From contig JAKATQ010000043.1 in the NCBI GenBank assembly GCA_021818665.1, forward strand, positions 1 to 6,537: 6,537 nucleotides of DNA, given 5' to 3'. Both the position numbers and the translations under genes were made by a program. The stretch is from Nanobdellota archaeon. Its GTDB lineage: Archaea; Nanobdellota; Nanobdellia; Parvarchaeales; Parvarchaeaceae. This document shows, in pieces, positions 1-4,826 of the stretch (positions are counted from its first letter, which is position 1; each line of letters begins with the position of its first letter). The notes below the pieces were generated by a model. The model was not told where the DNA came from and ran no database searches. It saw only the letters and a program-made list of their open reading frames with translations.

Positions 1-16
1 TCACATAGACGTACAT
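1..16 (-). CDS. Possible start of a leftward gene, cut by the window edge
   Basis: An ATG on the minus strand (bases 16-14) opens a frame that leaves the window after five codons (M-Y-V-Y-V). The only support is positional: a CGTATAAGG TATA-like box lies about 27 bp upstream, the same spacing as at the other apparently leaderless genes in this window. A second open frame on the same strand starts at the ATG at 68-66 and also runs off the edge, so the true start is uncertain. No product can be named from so few residues, and the gene may not exist. Confidence 0.2.
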
Positions 17-37
17 TCGTACGCCTCGACTCTTGCT

Positions 38-49
38 TCCTTATACGAT
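38..49 (-). promoter_or_regulatory. TATA-like box for a leftward transcript
   Basis: Read on the minus strand this is TCGTATAAGGAA. Its centre (about 43) is 27 bp from the ATG at 16. A second minus-strand TATA-like box, TTTATAAA at 101-108, lies further upstream, 36 bp from the alternative ATG at 68. At least one of them probably drives leftward transcription out of the window, but AT-rich words of this kind also occur by chance. Confidence 0.25.
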
Positions 50-197
50 TCGTTATAATGAAGTGCATGCGTTTGATAAATCTCTATAAGGTTGGGTTTC
101 TTTATAAAGCTTACTTAACTTGTTGGTAACAGAAAACGGGTCCGATAGAACCAATGCTTTTTTATACGCACGGATTTCACTGATTATTGAGAGTTAA

Positions 198-212
198 TAC
201 CAAAAGTTGGTA
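198..212. repeat. Short inverted repeat upstream of a TATA box
   Basis: TACCAA, then AAG, then TTGGTA: a perfect 6-bp inverted repeat around a 3-base loop. It ends 12 bp upstream of the TATA-like box at 225-232, where an archaeal regulator could bind, or it could be a small hairpin at the end of an upstream transcript. GAG (191-193) and CTC (213-215) extend the symmetry if a bulge is allowed. The function is unknown. Confidence 0.35.
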
Positions 213-220
213 CTCCTGCA

Positions 221-241
221 AACGTTTAAATAGTAAAACCG
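221..241 (+). promoter_or_regulatory. Archaeal promoter (TATA box TTTAAATA)
   Basis: The core TTTAAATA occupies 225-232, preceded by a purine/A-rich stretch that could serve as a BRE. The 21-base segment matches the promoter-like segment in front of the 308-aa gene (minus strand, 3827-3807) at 18 positions, which supports it being a real promoter and not just AT-rich sequence. Transcription would start near 254-256, giving a leader of about 65 nt before the micro-ORF at 321. Confidence 0.5.
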
Positions 242-304
242 GTATTAAATAATATTATTATCACACAATGATAGTAAAAGAATAATATAGCAGACAGAAT
301 GTAT

Positions 305-310
305 GAGGAG
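305..310 (+). promoter_or_regulatory. Shine-Dalgarno-like GAGGAG for the micro-ORF
   Basis: GAGGAG lies 10 bases before the ATG at 321 and favours that start over two nearby ATGs at 299 and 303, which lie upstream of or overlap it. It is the clearest Shine-Dalgarno-like element in the window; the other genes look leaderless or coupled. Confidence 0.35.
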
Positions 311-320
311 AAAATCGTCT

Positions 321-398
321 ATGGCCTTCAAGGACAAGTCATCCGAGAACCCAGATGAAGACTATGAGCTCGAGAAGGATAAAGACCTTCTAGATTAA
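321..398 (+). CDS. Candidate 25-residue acidic micro-protein
   Basis: The frame encodes 25 residues starting M-A-F-K-D-K and ending D-K-D-L-L-D, with 10 Asp/Glu and 4 Lys and no hydrophobic segment, so a cytoplasmic, probably unstructured peptide is expected. Support comes from the GAGGAG at 305-310, the promoter at 221-241, and a TAA whose bases 396-397 are shared with the TAA of the convergent peptidase gene, so the two frames end exactly together. An in-frame ATG at 303 would add six residues (M-R-R-K-S-S). It belongs to no family I recognise. It could equally be chance coding within the 5' part of a small RNA. Confidence 0.35.
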   Translation: MAFKDKSSENPDEDYELEKDKDLLD

Positions 399-1231
399 AT
401 GCTCGCGGGTATAAGAGTAAGCAGTGGGTTGCCAAAGACCATCGTTACCAGTACTCCTAGGAATATCCCCGGAACAAACGGAAGTCCTATCCTGACTAGG
501 ACTCTTCTTACGCCATGGTCTTTCAGTCTCTGTATCTCTTCCTTTGTCAGGCCTATGTTCCTTCTGCGTACGACCAGTTTTGAATCCTGCGTATAGATGT
601 CCTTAGCCAGCCAGTCGCCCTCGGTAAGCTTGTCTACGCCAACCTCAGAAAACATTATATCGTTGGCTATCAGGTATATGTATCTCATCGATACAAAAAG
701 GAACGCTTCGAACGCCAGCAGGTAACTCAACGGCTGTGGGACATATAAGAGAATTAGCACCGTCGCGGCTACGCCTAAAGCTATAAGTATCCCATCGTAA
801 TACCTAAGCTTCTGCACGAGATGCCGTGCTCTTACCACGCCGAACACTATGGTCCCTATAAGCCCATAGAATCCCCCGAAGATGAGTATATTGATGAATA
901 GAGCTATGAACGACGACGTGGAATTCAGATCAACGGACGTGAAGATAAAGCCTAAGCCAAGCATGAGCTTTACGTCGCCGCCAGCCCACTGCCCGAGTGC
1001 GTACATGAGATACGAGAACCCGAAAAGCAGTCCCACCGACGCCGGAAGGAACTCGAGGCCGGATATGGAGTTCGATGTTATCGCCGAGAGCAGCGTCAGG
1101 AGCGCCCCGCCTATTATGAGCAGATAGCTCATGAAATCTGGGACCTCGCGGGTCTTTATGTCGAAATAAGAAGCGAGGCCGAGCACTCCTACGGTGAATA
1201 TAAATATAAACGAATCTGTATACGATATCAT
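395..1231 (-). CDS. Archaeal prepilin/preflagellin peptidase, A24 family
   Basis: A 278-residue integral membrane aspartic protease of the type IV prepilin peptidase family (relatives FlaK, PibD, EppA), which cuts class III signal peptides of pilins, archaellins and sugar-binding subunits on the cytoplasmic side of the membrane. The first catalytic Asp is D24 in F-D-I-K-T-R-E-V-P-D, just after membrane helix 1 (about 8-22). The second is D86 in A-G-G-D-V-K-L, the counterpart of the GxGD signature with Ala in its first position. Further hydrophobic segments lie near 35-52, 62-80, 106-134, 148-188 and 250-272. The soluble part about 195-250 (E-G-D-W-L, then G-L-T-K-E-E-I, then G-L-P-F-V-P) fits the archaeal A24 C-terminal type II domain. 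The ATG at 1231 is chosen because a TATA-like box sits 29 bp upstream; a start at 1291 would run through dphB. The three small anchored proteins encoded at 1976-4825 are plausible substrates. Confidence 0.88.
   Translation of the reverse strand: MISYTDSFIFIFTVGVLGLASYFDIKTREVPDFMSYLLIIGGALLTLLSAITSNSISGLEFLPASVGLLFGFSYLMYALGQWAGGDVKLMLGLGFIFTSVDLNSTSSFIALFINILIFGGFYGLIGTIVFGVVRARHLVQKLRYYDGILIALGVAATVLILLYVPQPLSYLLAFEAFLFVSMRYIYLIANDIMFSEVGVDKLTEGDWLAKDIYTQDSKLVVRRRNIGLTKEEIQRLKDHGVRRVLVRIGLPFVPGIFLGVLVTMVFGNPLLTLIPASI
1199..1210 (+). promoter_or_regulatory. TATA box of dphB inside the peptidase gene
   Basis: TATAAATATAAA, containing AATATAAA at 1203-1210 centred about 27 bp before the dphB ATG. 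This predicts a transcript starting at or just before the start codon (leaderless). On the other strand the same bases are codons 8-11 of the peptidase (the F-I-F-I part of its first membrane helix). Confidence 0.6.
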
Positions 1232-1233
1232 AT

Positions 1234-1983
1234 ATGCTATACCTAATTGGTACCGGTTTATATTATTTAAGCGACATCCCGCACAGAGCACTCGAAATAT
1301 TAAGACGTGCTAACGAGGTTTATCTGGAAACTTATACGAACGTCGGGAACGCGGACTTCCTGCCTGACATGGAGACACTGATAGGGAAGCGCATAAAGAA
1401 AATCGATAGAGAGCATGTAGAAAGCGACTTTCTAATCGAACGTGCCGCGGCTAGGGACGTTGTCCTTCTCGTGCCGGGAGATCCGCTCTCCGCGACGACG
1501 CATGTCTCTCTGCTACTCGACTGCAAAAAGCGTAGTGTGCACTATGAGATAGTGCACGCGTCGAGCATATTTTCTGCGATTGGCGAGACTGGACTGTCGC
1601 TGTATAAATTCGGCGCGGTGTGCAGCATACCCATATACTCAGAAAACTTCAGGCCGGAGAGTTTCTTCGACGTGATATCAAAAAACTTGGAGGCCGGACT
1701 TCACACGCTGGTCCTTATGGAAGCTAGAAGCGAGAGCGAGTTCCTCGGAGCTGACGACGGGATAAACCTGCTCAAAGCCATAGAGCGCAAGCGACATGCA
1801 ATAACCATAGACTGGGACAACGTAATGGTGGCCTCGCGACTCGGCTCCAGTGAAAGCGTCATCGTACTGGCGGCCGATTCTAATCTTGCGAAAAGGCCGC
1901 CGATATCCATCGTCATCCCAGGAAGAATGAACGAAACGGAGAAATCGGCCGTGAGAGAACTTGTCGGTGGCCTATCTAAGTAG
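1234..1983 (+). CDS. dphB: Diphthine synthase (diphthamide methyltransferase)
   Basis: A 249-residue cytoplasmic SAM-dependent methyltransferase (EC 2.1.1.98) of the tetrapyrrole-methylase fold. It trimethylates the amino group of the modified histidine on elongation factor aEF2, the second stage of diphthamide synthesis after Dph2. Family features run in order: the N-terminal strand M-L-Y-L-I-G-T-G-L; E-V-Y-L-E-T-Y-T at 28-35; the SAM-binding loop V-P-G-D-P-L-S-A-T-T-H at 80-90; S-S-I-F-S-A-I-G-E-T-G-L at 110-121 with Y-K-F-G following; R-P-E-S-F-F-D-V-I at 140-148 with G-L-H-T-L; S-R-L-G-S at 201-205; and I-V-I-P-G near the end. Length and start fit the family. The usual M-T-x-N-x-A stretch before the C-terminal part is replaced by L-G-A-D-D-G. 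The gene stands alone; its end overlaps the convergent 292-aa gene by 8 bp. Confidence 0.95.
   Translation: MLYLIGTGLYYLSDIPHRALEILRRANEVYLETYTNVGNADFLPDMETLIGKRIKKIDREHVESDFLIERAAARDVVLLVPGDPLSATTHVSLLLDCKKRSVHYEIVHASSIFSAIGETGLSLYKFGAVCSIPIYSENFRPESFFDVISKNLEAGLHTLVLMEARSESEFLGADDGINLLKAIERKRHAITIDWDNVMVASRLGSSESVIVLAADSNLAKRPPISIVIPGRMNETEKSAVRELVGGLSK
1257..1264 (-). promoter_or_regulatory. TATA box of the peptidase gene inside dphB
   Basis: AATATAAA on the minus strand, identical to the dphB box and centred about 29 bp before the peptidase ATG at 1231, again predicting an almost leaderless mRNA. On the plus strand these bases are within dphB codons 8-11 (G-L-Y-Y). Confidence 0.5.
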
Positions 1984-2854
1984 TCGAAACCGGTAGGAAC
2001 TGCGATTGTATACAATATCTGTAACCGCTGCTTATGTTTATGTTCATCCCTCCGTAATATCCAGATTGGGATGATACTGGATTCACTGTCAATAGAAAAG
2101 GCAGCTGCAGCGCACCGCCGTTCGGAGCGAATGCAAGCAAGACGGACGACGTGACGTTTATGTTCGGTGAAGTCTTTGCGATGCTATTTGCCAGCTGTAT
2201 ATACGCATTTGCGCCCTGCACGTTTAGGTCAAGCCATGCAAGATATCCTTCGGTGGTGCCGTTTGACACGAATCCGTTGCCGATATCCACTGCGCGGATG
2301 TACTCCGTTATGTTCGCCGGCACTGGCGGCGCGAGAACTGTGCTGCTGAAACCTGGGATTGACAGGCTGATTGGAGCCACGGAGGCCGTTGGAAAAACAG
2401 GCGGGGTCGCGCTCGTGCTCTGATTCTTGACTATTACCGGATAATCGGCATAGGATACATCATTGAAACACGCCGTGAATTGTATATCGCAACCGCCGCT
2501 AGACGGTGCGGTAAAATTCCATTGTACCGGGTCGCTAGTCCCAGGGTAGACCATGACGTTTATGGCAGAATCTCTCGTAGGACATCCATACGGGAGCAGG
2601 GACACCGTAAACGGCCTAGTCCCATTGTTTGTAATCATCGAGACCACGTGGAACTGTTGCGATGGATACAGCGACCCAAGTTGGTCCGGCGATGAAACGC
2701 TCATGCCTATCGGGATTATATTCTGAGTCTGGTTAGCTGATTCTAGTGACAGTTTGCTGAAGAATCCCGAATAGTAAAGATAGCCTACGATAGCTATCAC
2801 TATTATTATGAACACTATGACGATTCCATTGCCGCTCTGGGCCCTTTTCACCAT
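1976..2854 (-). CDS. Membrane-anchored surface protein, pilin-like N-terminus (292 aa)
   Basis: Fourth and last gene of the leftward operon, 13 bp after the TGA of the 308-aa gene, with no TATA box or clear Shine-Dalgarno of its own. The N-terminus is M-V-K-R-A-Q-S-G-N-G followed by a hydrophobic helix (about 11-28). K-R-A before Q-S resembles an archaeal class III signal peptide, cut after Ala. The outer part has about 260 residues with many N-x-S/T sequons (N41, N77, N113, N144, N180, N198, N233, N273) and four cysteines (91, 122, 129, 281). It looks like two beta-sandwich units: one with N-N-G-T and A-P-S-S-G (116-120) typical of Ig/CARDB-like surface domains, then a 'D-Y-P-V' junction (137-140) and a second ending in the aromatic strand S-G-Y-R-Y. 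I recognise no named family; a minor pilin, adhesin or envelope subunit are all possible. Confidence 0.8.
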   Translation of the reverse strand: MVKRAQSGNGIVIVFIIIVIAIVGYLYYSGFFSKLSLESANQTQNIIPIGMSVSSPDQLGSLYPSQQFHVVSMITNNGTRPFTVSLLPYGCPTRDSAINVMVYPGTSDPVQWNFTAPSSGGCDIQFTACFNDVSYADYPVIVKNQSTSATPPVFPTASVAPISLSIPGFSSTVLAPPVPANITEYIRAVDIGNGFVSNGTTEGYLAWLDLNVQGANAYIQLANSIAKTSPNINVTSSVLLAFAPNGGALQLPFLLTVNPVSSQSGYYGGMNINISSGYRYCIQSQFLPVSTT

Positions 2855-2867
2855 AAAAAATCGTTAT

Positions 2868-3794
2868 TCACTGGCAGCTTACTATCGGGCCGGATAAGTA
2901 ATACTGATAGTTGTAGGTAGCGGATATCATTATAAGATTCTGCGTCGAGACGCTTTGATTAGCCGCGGTTATCTCCAGCGGCAGCCCACCCGATACCGCG
3001 GCCTGATTCACGTTATTTATGGTCAGCGTCAGATCGTTGCCACTCCTTACAAGCGGCAGAGAGCCCTGCGAACCATAGAACACGGATGCTGATGAAACGC
3101 CGCCACTGGCGTCTTTGATCGTTATTGTAAGGCTGGATATCTGACCATTCGGGGAGCTAGTCTGTGACCCAGTGTAAACATTTCCGTTGTAATAAGCCGG
3201 CGCGAACGATATACTCATTGATGACTGTGCTGGTCCGGAAGATAGACCGGTTTCTATCTCTAGCGGAGTCGCAGTTATAGTGAGGAAACCTGGAACGGGG
3301 TTCTGCTGCGGCAAGAGAGTCTGTATCGTCGCGGAATTTATGCCATATGGGTACGTGACCACGTCGGTGGTGACGTTTTGAGTATAATTCTCGACGTAAA
3401 CGGCGAACGTGGTGCTAGATTGCTGGTTTGCCTGCTCGCATGTGACATTGAAACCTGCCGAGGCTGGCGAAGGCATCGAAGCGGGCATCTGTACGGTCGC
3501 GGTCGAAGTGCCTACCGATAGATAACTGGAAGAGCCTGCAGTGAGGTCGACTGTGGACGTTATCTGTTCAGGGAAAGGGTTGAAATAAGTGAGCCCTATG
3601 GATCCGGAGTGGCCATAAAGAACCGGACCGGAGATGGACGCGGTTGTAGAAAACGCGTTTGGAGAAGAACCATGGTTCTGCGGCAGCAAGCTGTTCAACT
3701 GGCCGCTGCTAGCGAGGTATATGACCGCTATAAGGATTATGATTATAACGAGCGCCAATGCAACGCCGGCTCCCGCCCCACGTTTATTAGACAT
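2868..3794 (-). CDS. Membrane-anchored surface protein, pilin-like N-terminus (308 aa)
   Basis: Third gene of the operon. M-S-N-K-R-G-A-G-A-G precedes a strongly hydrophobic helix (about 11-28, V-A-L-A-L-V-I-I-I-I). K-R-G before A is prepilin-like, though the extra glycines before the helix are unusual. The outer region (about 30-308) is rich in Ser, Thr, Asn and Gln, predicted to be beta-strand, with sequons at N116, N136, N140 and N279 and two cysteines (119 and 307, the second next to last). The mid-protein element T-Y-P-Y (147-150) and the C-terminal strand S-A-T-Y-N-Y match the layout of the sister proteins. It is separated from the upstream gene by 50 bp holding its own TATA box, so it and the last gene can be expressed apart from the first two. 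No known family is recognised. Confidence 0.8.
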   Translation of the reverse strand: MSNKRGAGAGVALALVIIIILIAVIYLASSGQLNSLLPQNHGSSPNAFSTTASISGPVLYGHSGSIGLTYFNPFPEQITSTVDLTAGSSSYLSVGTSTATVQMPASMPSPASAGFNVTCEQANQQSSTTFAVYVENYTQNVTTDVVTYPYGINSATIQTLLPQQNPVPGFLTITATPLEIETGLSSGPAQSSMSISFAPAYYNGNVYTGSQTSSPNGQISSLTITIKDASGGVSSASVFYGSQGSLPLVRSGNDLTLTINNVNQAAVSGGLPLEITAANQSVSTQNLIMISATYNYQYYLSGPIVSCQ

Positions 3795-3806
3795 ATCTAA
3801 TCGATG

Positions 3807-3827
3807 CGGTTTAAGTATTTAAACTTT
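3807..3827 (-). promoter_or_regulatory. Internal operon promoter (TATA box TTTAAATA)
   Basis: TTTAAATA on the minus strand at 3823-3816 is centred 25 bp before the ATG at 3794, so the transcript should begin at the start codon. The element lies in the only sizeable gap of the operon (3795-3844) and shares 18 of 21 positions with the rightward promoter at 221-241. Confidence 0.6.
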
Positions 3828-3844
3828 AGAACAATTCGCCGTGT

Positions 3845-4825
3845 TTATGGCGTGTAGTATTGCACTATGTTAAGCGATATAGGAACAAAGCCGTTCTGTT
3901 CGTAGGTGTAACTGGTAGATATCTCGATGTTTCCTGTAAGGTAAGGGATGCTGCTGGAAGAGAGCGTCTGGAGCTCCTGTGGGCTGAGCGAGATCGGAAG
4001 CACTAGATTTGCGCCGCTGGAGCCCAAGAATACGCTTGTATTGTACACCACCGTACCGTTAGGATATGACCTTACCAGATCGAAGCCCAAGGTACGGGCG
4101 TTGGTCAAGTTGAAGTCGTTAGATGGCATGGACACATTTATGTGTACGGGACCAGAGACGAACCCGTTCGGGTCCGCTATCAAGCCGAGCTGCAACTGGA
4201 CATCGTTGCCGTATATCACCGGCACGGCTATAGTTGTTATATTTACAGGACCGGCAGTATTGTGAAAAGACGACGTTTGCACCGCAGGATAATCGTTGGA
4301 ATTGAACGCATTTTGGGACACGAACTCCAGGGTCTGCGCAGCCGAAGAACCGTAAGAGTATTCTATATAGTAACCAAGGTCCTGGCTGTAAGGTATGTTC
4401 GCGTAAGCGCCAGATGATGGTGCGCTCAGAGAATACGTCTCAGGGAACGTACCGCCGGTAAGGAGGTTAGGGATCTTCGTGCACGGGCTAGGCCCGGAGA
4501 CCTCGTTTGGACTGGAAGCTACGGAAAAGAACCCGAGGTTATCCAGACACAGTTCTATGTTGTTTGCGTCCTGCCCGTTAACGTTATTGGAAACGTAAAG
4601 CGTGACCGCGAAGTTCGTCGACGGAGAGACGCTCGAAGGACTGCTTACAGACGACACGACTACGCCCTGTGTCTGCGGACCGCTGTACGCAGTGGAATAA
4701 AGGCCTATGGCGCTTAATATCGTCGGCGCGTATAGGAACAGCAGCACGGCTATGACCATTATGAAAGCCACCAGAAGCAATGTGCCTCCGCCGGCGCCCT
4801 TTTTCCCGATGTTCATTGTTACCAT
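3845..4825 (-). CDS. Membrane-anchored surface protein, pilin-like N-terminus (326 aa)
   Basis: Second gene of the operon; its ATG is one base after the TGA of the 552-aa gene (TGA-T-ATG), so translation is probably coupled. A second ATG in frame at 4816 would remove three residues and cannot be excluded. M-N-I-G-K-K-G-A-G-G-G leads into a hydrophobic helix (about 15-32), again a K-K-G basic stretch resembling a class III signal. The first outer unit (about 55-175) has the look of a CARDB/COG1361-like domain (N-F-A-V-T-L-Y-V-S-N-N), includes A-P-S-S-G (135-139) as in the 292-aa protein, and holds the only two cysteines (93, 115). After N-D-Y-P-A-V (177-182) a second unit with sequons N195, N230, N239, N256 and N262 ends in S-T-S-Y-T-Y. 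No specific function can be assigned. Confidence 0.8.
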   Translation of the reverse strand: MVTMNIGKKGAGGGTLLLVAFIMVIAVLLFLYAPTILSAIGLYSTAYSGPQTQGVVVSSVSSPSSVSPSTNFAVTLYVSNNVNGQDANNIELCLDNLGFFSVASSPNEVSGPSPCTKIPNLLTGGTFPETYSLSAPSSGAYANIPYSQDLGYYIEYSYGSSAAQTLEFVSQNAFNSNDYPAVQTSSFHNTAGPVNITTIAVPVIYGNDVQLQLGLIADPNGFVSGPVHINVSMPSNDFNLTNARTLGFDLVRSYPNGTVVYNTSVFLGSSGANLVLPISLSPQELQTLSSSSIPYLTGNIEISTSYTYEQNGFVPISLNIVQYYTP

Positions 4826-4826
4826 A

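Larger units (their letters stand above)
17..320. other. Intergenic region with several promoter-like elements
   Basis: No convincing protein-coding frame is present on either strand; the longest open stretches are about 20-25 codons with no recognisable content. It holds leftward TATA-like boxes at 40-46 and 101-108, a run of six T followed by ATA at 158-166 (either a TATA-like box or a T-tract terminator), an inverted repeat at 198-212, a strong rightward TATA-like box at 225-232, and a very AT-rich tract at 243-290 that includes the perfect 12-bp palindrome AATAATATTATT (248-259). I saw no tRNA-like cloverleaf. A small non-coding RNA starting near 254 cannot be excluded. Confidence 0.5.

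Noticed and set aside
58..129. 23-residue frame M-K-C-M-R-L on the plus strand
   Set aside because: Short, no promoter or ribosome-binding signal at the right distance, and composition expected by chance in AT-rich sequence.
1..130. Possible tRNA or other structured RNA at the left edge, including the CGTAC-ATTC-GTACG hairpin at 10-23
   Set aside because: No cloverleaf, no conserved T-arm sequence and no further stems fit; the hairpin is short and stands alone.
299..358. 19-residue frame starting at the ATG at 299
   Set aside because: Overlaps the better supported micro-ORF in another frame, has no Shine-Dalgarno element before it, and shows no recognisable features.
1232..1291. Longer N-terminus for the prepilin peptidase starting at 1291
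   Set aside because: It would overlap the first 58 bases of dphB antisense, adds 20 residues unlike the family, and removes the TATA box spacing that fits the ATG at 1231.
236..1995. Word AAACCGGTA seen at 236-244, 1259-1251 (minus) and 1987-1995
   Set aside because: Two copies are near promoters, but the third is at a gene end and the palindrome ACCGGT also occurs inside coding regions (near 3247 and 6379), so a common regulatory site is not supported.
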